Of a DNA stretch of 64,000 nucleotides, positions 44,618 to 55,484 are shown piece by piece. Positions within the stretch are counted from its first letter, which is position 1, and each line of letters begins with the position of its first letter. Origin of the DNA: Acidobacteriaceae bacterium. GTDB taxonomy: Bacteria > Acidobacteriota > Terriglobia > Terriglobales > Acidobacteriaceae. The stretch spans positions 1-64,000 of the forward strand of contig PLXE01000104.1 in the NCBI GenBank assembly GCA_003151335.1. The letters are read 5' to 3'. A program made the position numbers and the translations under genes. The notes beneath the pieces were generated by a model. It did not search any database. It had not been told where the DNA came from and worked only from the letters and a program-made list of their open reading frames with translations.

Positions 44618-46407
44618 TTTTTGGCGGATGGTCCTTTCACCTTGATGGCAACAATGGTCTGGTCATCGAACGTTTCCACGCCCTCAGCATGGCTGGAGAC
44701 GGCCCTGAAAATGGCATCCACGATTTCTTCCGCGCTGCGGTGCGCATTGGCTCGCGCGATTTTCTCCAGCCTATGGCGCCCGAACATCTCTCCCTCCGAA
44801 CTGGTGGCGTCGAGAATGCCATCGCTGAAGAAGAGGAACACATCGCCGGCCCGCCCGCGCAGACTCAGTTCGTCGTAGGTGGCATTGGGGAACAGGCCGA
44901 TCGGCAAACCGGTGGCTTGAATCTCTTCCAGCTTGCCATCATGGCAGTGCAGCGGACGCGGCAAGCCGGAGTTGGCAATCTGGAGCAGTTGCTGGGCGTC
45001 GTCCCAGATGGCATAGATCATCGAGACGTACTGCCCCTCGATCGGGCGCTCCGCGAGCGACAGGTTGATCGCTTCCAGCATGCCCGCGGCGCTGGGTTCT
45101 TCGTTGGCCAGCGACCGTGCAATGCCGCTGACCAGCGCCGCATAGATGGCGGCAGGCGCACCTTTGCCGCTTACATCGCCGACGGCGATGCCAGTCACGC
45201 CCTCTCCGCTGTACTTCTGGAAGTCGTAAAGGTCGCCGCCGATCTGGCGCGCCGGGGCAAAGCGGGAAGCGACTTCAGCATGACGGAAGACCGGCATTTT
45301 CTGCGGCAGCAGCCGGAACTGCAGCTCCCGCGCCAGCGCCAGGTCCTGCTCCAGCCGTTTCTCCTGGCGCGCGATGCGCTCATACAGGGTTGCATTCTCG
45401 ATCGCGATTGCCACTTGCGCCGCCAGGGTGGTCATGGTGCGCACATGGTCGCCGGTGAAATACCCGCGGCGCGTGTGTTCGATATCCAGTACGCCGATCA
45501 CCTTGTCTTTGTAGATCAGCGGAATGCAAAGCTCCGAGCGCGTTTCCGCGTTGGCTTTGATGTAGCGCGGGTCTTTGCTGACGTCCGGCGCCAGGACCGC
45601 CTGCTTGTGCTGGGCGGCGTATCCCACCAGGCCGACGCCCAGGGGGATCTCGTTCTTGAGTTTCACGCTCTCGTTGAAGCGTAAGGAAAAGCGATGCTGT
45701 AACAGAGTGCCGCTGGGATCGAGCAGCAGAATGGAAAACATCTGGAAGTCGATGATGCGGGTCACCAGTTCGGCAATCCGCTTCAGCAGTTGGTCAACGT
45801 TGAGAATGGAGGTCAGTTCGCGGCTGATCTCGGTCAGCAAGGTCAGTTGCCGCGCCTGTCGCGAGACGCGGGTGTACAAGCGCGCGTTCTCGATGCCAGA
45901 GGCGATACGCGAAGCGAACAAGGTCAGCAGGCGCTTGTGTTCCTCGGTGAACGCGCCCGGCTGTGCGGCTTCCACGTCAATGACGCCGATCACCTTGTTC
46001 TTGGCGATCAGGGGAGCGGCCAACTCGGACCTCACCCCCGGTGCGGAGTTGATGAAGTTCTGCTCGGCGGCCACATCGTTGACCAGCACCGTCTCGCGGC
46101 GCTGCACGGCTTGTCCGGTAACGCCCTGCCCAACCTTAATGCGGATGCGTTCCGCCACCTCGGGAGGATGGCCGACCTGGAAACGGACGCGCAGCTCTTG
46201 CGTCTTCTCGTTCAGCAGCAGGATGGCAAAAATTTCGTAATCGATGACCCGCTTCAGCATCTCTGCCACGCGTTGCAGCAAAGTGTTCAAATCCAGCGTC
46301 CGGTTTACCGCGTCCGCCACCTCCAGCAAGTAACTATCGACGGAGGCGGGCGCTGAAGGCGGTTGGATTTGGAATGGCATCGGGCTGGGACTCTTGTCCT
46401 TCATCAT
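44614..46407 (-). CDS. GAF-GAF-SpoIIE-type PP2C phosphatase
   Basis: The protein has 597 residues. Two GAF domains (about 20-175 and 190-340, each ending in a PLI..KVIGVIDVE-like strand) are joined by a helical linker (QEKRLEQDLALARELQFRLLP) to a SpoIIE/RsbU-type PP2C domain (about 365-590) with IGGDLYDF, GDVSGKGAPAAIY and SDGILDATSSEGEMFG carrying metal-binding aspartates. Such proteins dephosphorylate anti-sigma antagonists in partner-switching pathways after sensing a small ligand. No anti-sigma factor gene is adjacent. lysA overlaps its stop codon. Confidence 0.92.
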   Translation of the reverse strand: MMKDKSPSPMPFQIQPPSAPASVDSYLLEVADAVNRTLDLNTLLQRVAEMLKRVIDYEIFAILLLNEKTQELRVRFQVGHPPEVAERIRIKVGQGVTGQAVQRRETVLVNDVAAEQNFINSAPGVRSELAAPLIAKNKVIGVIDVEAAQPGAFTEEHKRLLTLFASRIASGIENARLYTRVSRQARQLTLLTEISRELTSILNVDQLLKRIAELVTRIIDFQMFSILLLDPSGTLLQHRFSLRFNESVKLKNEIPLGVGLVGYAAQHKQAVLAPDVSKDPRYIKANAETRSELCIPLIYKDKVIGVLDIEHTRRGYFTGDHVRTMTTLAAQVAIAIENATLYERIARQEKRLEQDLALARELQFRLLPQKMPVFRHAEVASRFAPARQIGGDLYDFQKYSGEGVTGIAVGDVSGKGAPAAIYAALVSGIARSLANEEPSAAGMLEAINLSLAERPIEGQYVSMIYAIWDDAQQLLQIANSGLPRPLHCHDGKLEEIQATGLPIGLFPNATYDELSLRGRAGDVFLFFSDGILDATSSEGEMFGRHRLEKIARANAHRSAEEIVDAIFRAVSSHAEGVETFDDQTIVAIKVKGPSAKK

Positions 46408-46606
46408 AACAGTCGAATCGACCGTAGAATGGGCTTGAGAAGCGCATTCTGGGCCTCTACAGCAAGATCATCGTCAGGCTCGGCGCCAACGCAGCATGGT
46501 AACACTGCGACTCGGCTGCTGATGTATCCTCTCGGATGGGCATGGGAAACTGCGGTACCGTGTCGCAGTCCCTGGACTTCTCCCAGTCAAAGACGCGTGA
46601 GATCGT

Positions 46607-47236
46607 GTGAACTTCCTCCTCAACCATAAACGAGAAGTGGCAACTCTGACCGCCGAACACCTGTGGCTGGTGGGAATCTCGATGCTACTGGCCATCCTTA
46701 TCGGAGTGCCGCTGGGCATACTGCTGACGCGCCGTCCGAAATGGAAAGCGTTCGTGCTCGGCAGCACCAATGTCGTCCAGACGATTCCCAGTCTCGCGCT
46801 CTTCGGATTGCTGCTGCCGCTGCCGTGGCTGGGGACCCGCGCCGACCGTTTGGCGATCCTGGCGCTCGCGCTCTACGCACTGTTACCGGTGGTTCGCAAT
46901 ACCTACGTGGGGATAGCCGGCATTAGCGCGCCCGTGCGCGAAGCCGCGATTGCCATGGGCCTCACTTCGGGCCAACTACTCTGGCATGTGGAACTGCCGT
47001 TGGCGCTGCCGGTGATGCTGGCGGGCATTCGCGTGGCTGCCGTGATTACCATCGGCGTTGCCACCATCGCGGCGGCCATCGGCGCCGGCGGGCTGGGCGA
47101 GTTCATCTTCCGCGGCATCGCCATGGTGGACAACGGAGTGATTCTGGCTGGCGCCATCCCCGCGGCCCTGATGGCATTGGCGGCGGACCTGCTCCTGAGC
47201 GGCTTCGAGAAGCTGATGGTCCGCAGGATCCACTGA
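46607..47236 (+). CDS. Osmoprotectant ABC transporter permease
   Basis: A GTG start gives 209 residues with about five membrane helices. The EAA-type loop appears in PVREAAIAMGLTSGQLLWHVELPLALPVMLAG, and the N-terminal LLAILIGVPLGILLTRRP is typical of OpuCB/YehW permeases for glycine betaine, choline or carnitine. The binding-protein gene starts 1 base after its stop. No ATPase gene is nearby, so the transporter must use one encoded elsewhere. Confidence 0.88.
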   Translation: MNFLLNHKREVATLTAEHLWLVGISMLLAILIGVPLGILLTRRPKWKAFVLGSTNVVQTIPSLALFGLLLPLPWLGTRADRLAILALALYALLPVVRNTYVGIAGISAPVREAAIAMGLTSGQLLWHVELPLALPVMLAGIRVAAVITIGVATIAAAIGAGGLGEFIFRGIAMVDNGVILAGAIPAALMALAADLLLSGFEKLMVRRIH

Positions 47237-47237
47237 C

Positions 47238-48110
47238 ATGGACCGCCGCCGCTTCCTGGCTGGACTTGCGCTACTTTCTGCGGCTGGCTGCATGCCGCGT
47301 AAGAGCGAGATCACCGTCGGCTCGAAAAACTTTACCGAACAACTGGTGCTGGGCGAACTTCTGGCGCAAGTCCTGGAGAGCGCTTGTCGCCAGCCGGTCG
47401 AGCGGCGCTTCTATCTGGCCGGCACCTACATCTGTCACCAGGCCTTGCTCGCCGGACGCATTGACCTGTACGTCGAGTACACCGGGACCGCGCTGGCCGC
47501 CATCCTGAAAGAACATCCGTCGGGTGATTCCGCGAGCGTGTATCAACAAGTGAAGGACGCGTACAGGCGCCAGTTCAATCTCGATGTCATGTCGCCGCTG
47601 GGTTTCAACAACAGCTTCGCCATGGTCATGCGAGGGGATGACGCGCGCCGCTTGAAAGTAACCACACTTTCGCAGCTTGCCAGTGTCGCCCCGAATCTAC
47701 GCTTGGGAGTGGGATACGAATTTATCGAGCGTCAAGACGGATATAAGGGCTTGGTCAGCACCTACGGACTGAAGTTTGCGGAAGCTCCACGGGTGATGGA
47801 TTTAGGACTGCTGTACCGTGCGCTGCAAAACAAATCCGTCGATGTGGTTGCAGGCAACAATACCGACGGCTTGATCGCGGCGCTTGGATTTGTCGTGCTC
47901 GATGATGACCGACATTACTTTCCTCCCTACGATGCGGTGCCGATTGTGCGTCCGCAGCTCTTTCAGGAATGTCCCCAGGCGAGAGCAGCCTTCGCCCGGC
48001 TGGGTGGCCGCATCAGCGCCGAGGACATGCGCAAGATGAATTACGCCCTGGACGGCGAAAAGAGGGACGCCGCAGCGGTAGTGAGGGATTTCCTCCGTGT
48101 TCAAGGCTAA
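47238..48110 (+). CDS. Osmoprotectant ABC transporter substrate-binding lipoprotein
   Basis: The protein has 290 residues. A lipoprotein signal with lipobox SAAGC (Cys about residue 18) precedes the OpuAC-type binding domain: ITVGSKNFTEQLVLGELLAQ and DLYVEYTGTAL are the family signatures. It captures quaternary ammonium compounds for the permease encoded just upstream. The pair forms a two-gene unit downstream of, and divergent from, the GAF-SpoIIE gene. Confidence 0.9.
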   Translation: MDRRRFLAGLALLSAAGCMPRKSEITVGSKNFTEQLVLGELLAQVLESACRQPVERRFYLAGTYICHQALLAGRIDLYVEYTGTALAAILKEHPSGDSASVYQQVKDAYRRQFNLDVMSPLGFNNSFAMVMRGDDARRLKVTTLSQLASVAPNLRLGVGYEFIERQDGYKGLVSTYGLKFAEAPRVMDLGLLYRALQNKSVDVVAGNNTDGLIAALGFVVLDDDRHYFPPYDAVPIVRPQLFQECPQARAAFARLGGRISAEDMRKMNYALDGEKRDAAAVVRDFLRVQG

Positions 48111-48305
48111 CAAGCTTGATTAAGGTTTTGGAGTGCACTTGGCTGCGCCCAACTTTCGCCCGGCAAGAGAAACTGCGATACTTGAATCAGAATCGCGAGT
48201 CTTTCCTATTTCCCGCTGCACGCGAGTTTGCGCCAGTTGCCCTGATCACGTTCGGCGATTAGCATCCCGCAGCGATAACTTCCGGAAGACCGCACCACAG
48301 GACCA

Positions 48306-51300
48306 ATGAGCGACTATCTACAAGCCGTGCAGGAACGCGTCGTCATCTTCGACGGCGCCATGGGCACCAGCATCCAGGCCCGCAACCCCTCGGTGGACGA
48401 CTACTGGGACAAGGAAGGCTGCAACGAGCTGCTGGTGCTGAGCCGGCCTGACATCATTAAGGACATTCACGCTGCCTTCTACAACGTGGGCTGCGATGTG
48501 GTGGAGACCGACACGTTCGGTGCGACGCGCGTGGTGTTGGCCGAGTACGACCTGCAAGACAAAGTACACGAGATCAACTTCGCCGCCGCCAAGCTGGCGC
48601 GCGAAGTGGCTGCCAGTTTCTCATCCAACGGCCGCAAACGCTTTGTGGCGGGATCCATCGGTCCAACCACAAAGCTACCGTCGCTGGGACACATCACCTT
48701 CGACAACATGGCCGCCTCCTACACGGAGCAGGCTGTCGCGCTTATCGAGGGCGGAGTTGATGTTCTCCTGCTGGAGACCTGCCAGGACATCCTTCAGGCG
48801 AAAGCCGGACTGGTCGGGCTTTTCGACGCGTTGAAGCAAACCGGAAAGAACGTGCCCATCCAGGTGCAAGTCACGCTGGAAGCTACCGGCACCATGTTGC
48901 TTGGCACCGAGATTGGCGCGGCGCTCACCACGCTGGAGATGTTCGATGTTGCCGCGATCGGCTTGAACTGCGCTACCGGCCCGAAAGAGATGAACGACGC
49001 AGTCCGCTACCTGGGCGCGAACTCGCCGAAGCATGTTTCCGTTCTGCCCAATGCTGGGTTGCCGCAGAACGTAGGAGGCCATGCAGTTTACAAGCTGCAG
49101 CCGCAGGAACTCGCGGATTACCACAAGCAGTTCATCACCGAATACGGCGTGCGCATTGTTGGCGGCTGCTGTGGCACTACGCCGGAGCACCTGAAGGCCG
49201 TCGTCGAAACCTGCGCCAACCTTGAGCCCGCAAAGCGTGACGTCAAGATCACCGCAGCGGCAGCCAGCGCCTATTCGATGGTGCCCCTCGACCTCGATCC
49301 CAAGCCGCTGATCGTGGCCGAGGAGATGAACACCACGACTCGCGTCGAGCATTTCAAGAACATGGTTCGCACCCAGAACTATGACGCGATCCTCACGCTG
49401 GCGAAAAAGTTGGTGAATGAAGGCTCGCACATGCTCGACCTGTGCTGCGCCATCGTTGGCGAGGACGAGAAGGGCTACATCAGCAACATTTTGGAAAAGA
49501 TCGCCACGCGTGTGCCCGCGCCGATCACCATCGATTCCACCGAGGCCGATGTCGTGGAAGAGGCCTTGAAGCGCATTCCGGGCAAGGCGATCATCAACTC
49601 CATCAATTTGGAAGATGGCGAAAAGCGCACCGCCAAAGTTCTGCCGATGGCCAAGCGTTACGGCGCGGCCGTCATCGCCTTGACCATCGATGAAGATGGG
49701 ATGGCGCTCACGGCGGAGAAGAAGCTGGCGATCGCCAAGCGCATCTTCGATTTAGCGGTGAACAAATACGGCATTCGTCCGGTCGATCTCATCTTTGACG
49801 CGCTGACACTGCCGATCTCGACCGGTCAGGAAGACTATCGCACTGCCGGTATCGAAACCTTGAAAGCGGTGAAGGCGATCAAGGCCGAGCTGCCCGACGT
49901 AAAGACGATCCTCGGTGTCAGCAATATTTCGTTCGGATTGAATGCCTATTCGCGTCGAATTCTGAACAGCGTCTTCATGCACGAAGCCGTGGACCACGGT
50001 CTCGACATGGCCATCGTGAACTACAGCAAGATTTATCCGCTGTACAAAATTCCCGAGGCGGAAGTTGATCTGGCGCGCAAACTGATTTACTACGATCAGT
50101 CAAACGGCGACCCGCTGCAGGTTTACATGGCACATTTTGCGGGCACCAAGGGCAAGGAAGAGACCAGCACCGCGCACGTGGATACGCTCTCGGTCGAAGA
50201 CAAGCTGAAGTGGTCGATCATTAACGGCGAAAAGACAATTGGCGATGGCGCGAACAAGAAGTCGTTGGCCGAACTGCTGGAAGAGGCGCTCGTCACCTAC
50301 ACGCCGCTGGAGCTCATCAACAACGTGCTGCTGGATGGCATGCGCACCGTGGGTGACCTGTTCGGCGCGCGCAAGATGCAGTTGCCGTCCGTGCTGGACT
50401 CGGCGGGCGTGATGAAGGCGGCGGTCGCCTATCTCGAACCCAAGATGGAGAAGAAGGAAGGCAGCCAGAAGGGAACCATCGTGCTGGCGACGGTGAAGGG
50501 CGACGTCCACGACATTGGCAAGAACCTGGTGGACATCATCCTCACCAACAACGGCTACCGGGTGGTGAACCTGGGCATCAAGCAGCCTTCAGACGCGATT
50601 ATCAAGTCCGCGCTGGCGGAGAAAGCCGACGCCATCGGGCTCAGCGGCTTGCTGGTCAAGTCCACGCTGGAGATGAAGTATGTGGTGCAGGACCTGCATC
50701 ACCAGAAGCTGGAGTTTCCGGTGATCTGCGGCGGCGCCGCGCTGACCCGCAAGTACGTGGAAGACGATCTGCGCCGCGAATACAACGGCGGCATTTTCTA
50801 CGCCGATGACGCCTTCGCCGGACTGCACATCATGGAGGACCTTGCCTCGCCCAACGGAGCGCGCGAGAAGCGCATCGCCGAAGGCAAGGTAGTGAAGGAG
50901 TTTGCCAGGGCAGCGGTCGCCGGGGGCGATGGCGATGCGCCCACCGTGCCCAGCATCGAGATTGCGCCTGCGCCGAACATTCCGCAGCCGCCGTTCTGGG
51001 GCATTCGCGTACGGAAGCCGCAAGACTTCGATCTGCGCGAAATCTTCCGCTACATCAACGAGACCGCTCTCTTCAAGAATCAGTGGCAGTTGAAAACGGC
51101 CTCGCAGGAAGACTACCCCCGGTTGGTCGAGACAAAGTACCGGCCCGTTCTGCAAGACCTCGAAGGCGAGGTGATCGCGGCCGGCTGGTTCGAGCCAAAA
51201 GTCGTGTACGGATACTTCGGCGCGCAGGGCGAAGGCAATGACGTCATCGTGTACAACCTGCCCGAGGGCTGGAAGCAGGGCGGTGCAATCCCACCGGAGA

Positions 51301-51797
51301 CGCTGCGCTTCACCTTCCCGCGCCAACGCGAAGGCCGGCAGTTATCCATCTCCGACTTCCTGCTGCCCAAGAGCAGCGGACGCATGGATGTTCTTGCCAT
51401 GTCGTGCGTGACCATCGGCGCCATCGCTTCGCGCGAGACCCAGAAGCTGTTCGAGGGCGGAGAGTACACCAAGTATCTCTACCTGCACGGACTCAGCGTG
51501 GAGTCGGCGGAAGCGCTGGCCGAGTTGTCGCACAAGCAGATTCGCGAGGAGCTGGGAATCGCGGGCGACGACTCGCCGCATATTCGCGATCTGTTTCATC
51601 AAAAGTATCGCGGATCGCGCTACTCGTTTGGGTATCCCGCGTGCCCCAATCTGGAAGATCAAACCAAGCTCTTCGCGCTGCTGCATCCCGACGAAAACAT
51701 CGGTGTGCATTTGACCACTGGATTCCTGCTCGATCCGGAGCAGAGCACCTCGGCCATCGTGGTGCATCATCCCGCGGCGAAGTACTTCGTGGTTTAG
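48306..51797 (+). CDS. metH: Cobalamin-dependent methionine synthase
   Basis: The protein has 1163 residues and all four modules: homocysteine-binding ([12 protein letters not shown]; zinc ligands in GLNCATGP and GGCCGTTP, about 1-300), pterin-binding (about 325-600), cobalamin-binding with its helical cap (GDVHDIGKN holds the cobalt-binding His, about 640-880) and the SAM-dependent activation domain (about 910-1163). It methylates homocysteine from methyl-tetrahydrofolate. It is somewhat shorter than E. coli MetH. No cobalamin or SAM riboswitch was recognised in the 195-base leader. Confidence 0.97.
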   Translation: MSDYLQAVQERVVIFDGAMGTSIQARNPSVDDYWDKEGCNELLVLSRPDIIKDIHAAFYNVGCDVVETDTFGATRVVLAEYDLQDKVHEINFAAAKLAREVAASFSSNGRKRFVAGSIGPTTKLPSLGHITFDNMAASYTEQAVALIEGGVDVLLLETCQDILQAKAGLVGLFDALKQTGKNVPIQVQVTLEATGTMLLGTEIGAALTTLEMFDVAAIGLNCATGPKEMNDAVRYLGANSPKHVSVLPNAGLPQNVGGHAVYKLQPQELADYHKQFITEYGVRIVGGCCGTTPEHLKAVVETCANLEPAKRDVKITAAAASAYSMVPLDLDPKPLIVAEEMNTTTRVEHFKNMVRTQNYDAILTLAKKLVNEGSHMLDLCCAIVGEDEKGYISNILEKIATRVPAPITIDSTEADVVEEALKRIPGKAIINSINLEDGEKRTAKVLPMAKRYGAAVIALTIDEDGMALTAEKKLAIAKRIFDLAVNKYGIRPVDLIFDALTLPISTGQEDYRTAGIETLKAVKAIKAELPDVKTILGVSNISFGLNAYSRRILNSVFMHEAVDHGLDMAIVNYSKIYPLYKIPEAEVDLARKLIYYDQSNGDPLQVYMAHFAGTKGKEETSTAHVDTLSVEDKLKWSIINGEKTIGDGANKKSLAELLEEALVTYTPLELINNVLLDGMRTVGDLFGARKMQLPSVLDSAGVMKAAVAYLEPKMEKKEGSQKGTIVLATVKGDVHDIGKNLVDIILTNNGYRVVNLGIKQPSDAIIKSALAEKADAIGLSGLLVKSTLEMKYVVQDLHHQKLEFPVICGGAALTRKYVEDDLRREYNGGIFYADDAFAGLHIMEDLASPNGAREKRIAEGKVVKEFARAAVAGGDGDAPTVPSIEIAPAPNIPQPPFWGIRVRKPQDFDLREIFRYINETALFKNQWQLKTASQEDYPRLVETKYRPVLQDLEGEVIAAGWFEPKVVYGYFGAQGEGNDVIVYNLPEGWKQGGAIPPETLRFTFPRQREGRQLSISDFLLPKSSGRMDVLAMSCVTIGAIASRETQKLFEGGEYTKYLYLHGLSVESAEALAELSHKQIREELGIAGDDSPHIRDLFHQKYRGSRYSFGYPACPNLEDQTKLFALLHPDENIGVHLTTGFLLDPEQSTSAIVVHHPAAKYFVV

Positions 51798-51800
51798 GAA

Positions 51801-52721
51801 CTACTGAATTGCCACGTGCTCCAAAATCGCGTTCTCGGCGCGCCTGATCCTATTCTGCGAATGTGGCGATGGACCTTTTTGCCGGTCCTTATGCGCGACG
51901 TAGGTTCCCACGCCATATCCGATTACTGACCCCGAAAAGACATCGGCAGGGAAGTGCACTCCACCGGTCACACGGGTTGTGCTGACCGCGGTCGCCGCGC
52001 CGTACATCAGCAGACGCATGGGCCAGTTCGGGTATTCGTGGGCCATGACCGAGGCGAGCGTCCAGGCGAAGGTTGCGTGTCCCGAAGGGAAGGAACCGCT
52101 CGTCCAATTGCCGGAGAAGAATTTTCCTTCGCCCGCGCCGGTGTAGGGCCGTTGCCGCGCCAGGACCGCCTTCAGCGCGGCATACAGGATGACGCTGTCG
52201 ACGCTGGCCTCCGCGCTGCGTATCCCCGTGGAAGTAGCGTGCTCGTTGTGAGTGACCAATCCCGTGATGAAAATGCCTCCGGCTGCCGCGCCCAGACCAT
52301 ATACGCCGGCATTGGAGATGTTGATGCTGGTGTTGTGCCAGCTCGCGGGAACTTGGTGCAGCACGCTTTCGTCATTCGCGATCAGGACCCCTGTGGCGCC
52401 GATGGCGAGCGCATCCCACTTGAGGGCGCTTACCGAAAACGGGGACTTGACGATATGGAGTTCGTCCTCGCCAATCGTCTTGATCGCGGTCCCCAACGAT
52501 TTCCCGAAAGAGCTTGACTGGGACTCTTTTGCGGCGGACGGGGCATCGGGTAGGACCGCCTGGTGCGCCGGAGTCAGCTCTGTTGCAGTCGAGTCGGATG
52601 GGTTTACCTCTGACTGCGCCATTGACCACGTCGGCGTCAACCAAGCGATAGCAATCATCGCTACCAGAACTGATTTCCGCCACTGCGTCGAACAAGATCG
52701 GAACTTTGTAGATACGCTCAT
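51801..52721 (-). CDS. PAP2-family phosphatase
   Basis: The ATG at 52721 gives 306 residues; an ATG four codons earlier is possible but its GGGAG spacing is short. A signal peptide (to about 32) and a Ser/Thr-rich linker precede the PAP2 domain with the three motifs KAVLARQRPYTG, SFPSGHATFAW and TRVTGGVHFPADV; the usual Ser of motif 3 is Thr. PAP2 enzymes remove phosphate from lipid substrates such as phosphatidic acid or undecaprenyl pyrophosphate. The gene is convergent with metH, with 3 bases between stops. Confidence 0.88.
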   Translation of the reverse strand: MSVSTKFRSCSTQWRKSVLVAMIAIAWLTPTWSMAQSEVNPSDSTATELTPAHQAVLPDAPSAAKESQSSSFGKSLGTAIKTIGEDELHIVKSPFSVSALKWDALAIGATGVLIANDESVLHQVPASWHNTSINISNAGVYGLGAAAGGIFITGLVTHNEHATSTGIRSAEASVDSVILYAALKAVLARQRPYTGAGEGKFFSGNWTSGSFPSGHATFAWTLASVMAHEYPNWPMRLLMYGAATAVSTTRVTGGVHFPADVFSGSVIGYGVGTYVAHKDRQKGPSPHSQNRIRRAENAILEHVAIQ

Positions 52722-53098
52722 CGGATCATGCACTCCCGTTCCCTGATTGCGTGGTTCCTATGGACAAACCTGGCTCATGTTTGGATTCACATCCGCGGCG
52801 AAAGTATGCCAATCTTGACAGATTTGTAATCACCAGGCTTGCACTTTGCAAGCCGGCTGGCATGGCTTCCTGATCGACAACCCTGCCTAAGATGCAGGAC
52901 CCCTCGCCAAAGTTCGTCTGCCAGCTGCGTCCAAGACCGGGGAAGGCCCGCCAAGGCGGACGACAAAACTGCTTACATTATGGCCGAAACGCCTGCCGGA
53001 CAGGCCTTTTCCGCCGTGTGCGCTATGTCCGCCGGGTGTGTGACGTATGCCACAGACTGAGTGTACATACCCCCGCAGAATCAAGAGTGGAGGGTACT
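52722..53098. other. Divergent spacer between the PAP2 and nfnA genes
   Basis: About 375 bases. A small hairpin (GGCTTGCA / TGCAAGCC at 52836-52854) and a CRP-like sequence at 53039-53054 are present. No convincing gene. Confidence 0.4.
53039..53054. promoter_or_regulatory. CRP-like site upstream of nfnA
   Basis: TGTGA-CGTATG-CCACA matches the CRP consensus at 9 of 10 core positions. It lies 45 bases upstream of the nfnA start. Confidence 0.35.
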
Positions 53099-54001
53099 GT
53101 GTTTGAGATCGTGGAAGCGCGCCCGCTGGCGCGAGGTATCAAGCTATTTGTGATCAAGGCGCCCCGTATCGCGCGCAAGCAGCGGCCCGGGCAGTTTGTC
53201 ATTGTGCGGCTGGATGAGTGTGGGGAACGCATTCCGCTGACCATCGCCGACGCCAACCCCAAGGCCGGAACGGTCACCATCGTGGTGCAAGCCATCGGCA
53301 AGACCACCATGCTGCTCAGTATGCTGGAGGCCGGCGACTCCATCCTCGATGTGGTTGGTCCGCTGGGCAAGCCCTCTGAAATCGAGAAGTTTGGGACCAC
53401 CGTCGTGGTGAGCGGCAGCGTGGGAACGGCCATGGCCTACCCCACCGCTCGGGAGCTGAAGCGGGCAGGAAACAAGGTGATCTCCATCGTTGGAGCGCGC
53501 AGCAAAGACTTGTTGGTGCTGGAAGACGAGGTCCGCGCCGTCAGCGACGAAACCTACGTCGTCACCGACGACGGCAGTTATGGCCAGAAGGGTCTGGTCA
53601 CCGACAAGCTGAAGGAGTTGGTGGACGCCGGAGGCGTGAATTACGTGCTGGCCATCGGTCCGGTGCCGATGATGCGTGCGGTGGCGAACCTCACCGGCCC
53701 CAAGCAGATCAAGACCATTGTCAGTTTGAATTCGATCATGGTGGACGGAACCGGAATGTGCGGAGGCTGCCGCGTGCTGGTAAACAACAGCAGCCAATTC
53801 GCCTGCGTGGATGGCCCCGACTTCGATGCTACCCAGGTCAACTTTGAGGTCCTGACGCAGCGCAACAACATGTATCGCGAGCAGGAGCGTGCCAGCATCG
53901 AGCGCTTGCAGGCCGATCCGGAAGCGGAGTTGAAGAAACTTCGCGAGAGCAATCGAGCGCACGCCTGCGCACTAGAAACGGCAGAGGTGAGCCATGACTG
54001 A
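53099..54001 (+). CDS. nfnA: NfnA/SudB-like FAD and NAD-binding ferredoxin reductase subunit
   Basis: The GTG at 53099 is chosen because GGAGGG lies 5 bases upstream. The 300-residue protein has an FAD-binding barrel (GQFVIVRLDECGERIPLTIAD), an NAD-binding domain, and a C-terminal [2Fe-2S] site in DGTGMCGGCR ... FACVDGPDFD. This is the small subunit of NADH-dependent ferredoxin:NADP oxidoreductase or sulfide dehydrogenase. It overlaps the large-subunit gene by 8 bases. The complex would link NADH, NADPH and ferredoxin pools. Confidence 0.88.
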   Translation: MFEIVEARPLARGIKLFVIKAPRIARKQRPGQFVIVRLDECGERIPLTIADANPKAGTVTIVVQAIGKTTMLLSMLEAGDSILDVVGPLGKPSEIEKFGTTVVVSGSVGTAMAYPTARELKRAGNKVISIVGARSKDLLVLEDEVRAVSDETYVVTDDGSYGQKGLVTDKLKELVDAGGVNYVLAIGPVPMMRAVANLTGPKQIKTIVSLNSIMVDGTGMCGGCRVLVNNSSQFACVDGPDFDATQVNFEVLTQRNNMYREQERASIERLQADPEAELKKLRESNRAHACALETAEVSHD

Positions 54002-55484
54002 CAAGATCCCCAGCAATAATCCACTGCCCAACAAGGAACGCGCCAAGCTGCCGCGGCAGCGCGTGCCCGAGCAAGACGCCCAGGTGCGCGCCCACAATTT
54101 CTGCGAAGTGAACCTCGGCTTTCCCGCCGAGCAGGCGCGGCAGGAATCGCTGCGCTGCATTGAGTGTCCCAAACCCGGTTGCGTCACGAAGTGCCCGGTG
54201 TCGGTGAACGTGCGGGCGGTGATCGATCTCATACTCGCCGGCGATTACCTGGGCGCGGCATCGAAGGTTCGCGAAGATAACGCGCTGCCCGCCATCACCG
54301 GACGCGTGTGTCCGGTCGAGGACCAGTGCGAATCAGGCTGTGTATTGGGCAAGAAGGGCGAACCGGTCGGAATTGCCTACCTGGAACGCTTCGTAGCCGA
54401 TTGGGAGCGCGAGACCGGACAGTTCGGATCTCCCGTGTCCGCGCCAGCCACAGGCAAGAAGGTGGGCCTCATCGGCAGCGGCCCGGCGAGCCTGGCGTGC
54501 GCTGGCGACCTCATCCAGATGGGACACCAGGTGCACGTGTTTGAAGCTCTGCACGAACTCGGCGGCGTGCTGGTGTATGGCATTCCAGAGTTTCGGCTGC
54601 CGAAAGATATCGTCCGCCACGAGATTGAAGTGCTGCGCCGCCGCGGCGTTGTCTTCGAAACCAACGTCGTGGTGGGCAAGACGGTCACGATTGACGAACT
54701 GATGCAGGAAGAGGGCTTCAACGCCATCTTTGTCGCGACCGGTGCTGGCCTGCCGAAGTTCTTGAAGGTTCCCGGTGAGCACTTCAACGGTGTTTACTCG
54801 GCGAACGAATTTCTTACTCGCGTAAACCTGATGCGGGCTTATCTTTTTCCCCAGTACGACGAGCCGCTCTATCCCTGCAAAGACCGCGACGTGATCGTGG
54901 TTGGTGGCGGCAACACCGCCATGGACGCGGTGCGCAGCGCGCTGCGTTTGGGCGCGAAAAGCGCCAGCATCTACTATCGCCGCACCGAAAAGGAGATGCC
55001 CGCTCGCGTGGAAGAAGTGCATCACGCCAAGGACGAGGGCGTTCACTTCGAGATGCTGGTGAATCCGGTGGAGTTCTTCGGCGACGAGAAGGGCAATCTC
55101 ACCTCCGTCAAGTGCATCCGCCAGGAACTGGGCGAGCCGGATGATTCGGGACGCCGCAGCCCTGTACCGATTAAGGGCTCGGAGTTCGTTGTGCCGTGTT
55201 CAGTCGCGATCATCGCGGCTGGTACATCGGCGAACCCGCTGATCCAGTCAACCACTCCAGGACTGGCGGTGACCAAGCGCGGATACATCTCGGCGAGCGA
55301 CGACACCCTAGCGACCTCGAAACCGGGCGTGTTCGCGGGCGGCGACATTGTGACCGGCGGCGCAACCGTGATCCTTGCCATGGGCGCGGGACGCAAGGCC
55401 GCGAAGTCAATCAACGCATACCTGATGGGCGCGCCGAAGGAGAGTGTGCAGGAGCAGACTGGCACGGCTGTTTCTGCCGACTAG
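53994..55484 (+). CDS. nfnB: NfnB/GltD-like NADPH-dependent flavoprotein subunit
   Basis: The protein has 496 residues. The N-terminal [4Fe-4S] part has CIECPKPGCVTKCPV and CPVEDQCESGCV. A first dinucleotide fold starts at VGLIGSGPASLACAGDLIQM, and a second at VIVVGGGNTAMDAVRSALRLG; FAGGDIVTGGATVILAMG is the closing FAD motif. It matches the gltA/NfnB large subunit. With NfnA it should form an electron-bifurcating NAD(P)H:ferredoxin complex; glutamate synthase small-subunit activity is the alternative, but no GltB is present. Confidence 0.9.
   Translation: MTDKIPSNNPLPNKERAKLPRQRVPEQDAQVRAHNFCEVNLGFPAEQARQESLRCIECPKPGCVTKCPVSVNVRAVIDLILAGDYLGAASKVREDNALPAITGRVCPVEDQCESGCVLGKKGEPVGIAYLERFVADWERETGQFGSPVSAPATGKKVGLIGSGPASLACAGDLIQMGHQVHVFEALHELGGVLVYGIPEFRLPKDIVRHEIEVLRRRGVVFETNVVVGKTVTIDELMQEEGFNAIFVATGAGLPKFLKVPGEHFNGVYSANEFLTRVNLMRAYLFPQYDEPLYPCKDRDVIVVGGGNTAMDAVRSALRLGAKSASIYYRRTEKEMPARVEEVHHAKDEGVHFEMLVNPVEFFGDEKGNLTSVKCIRQELGEPDDSGRRSPVPIKGSEFVVPCSVAIIAAGTSANPLIQSTTPGLAVTKRGYISASDDTLATSKPGVFAGGDIVTGGATVILAMGAGRKAAKSINAYLMGAPKESVQEQTGTAVSAD

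Noticed and set aside
48111-48305. Possible cobalamin or SAM riboswitch before metH
   Set aside because: I looked for conserved cobalamin-riboswitch and SAM-riboswitch core motifs and saw none.
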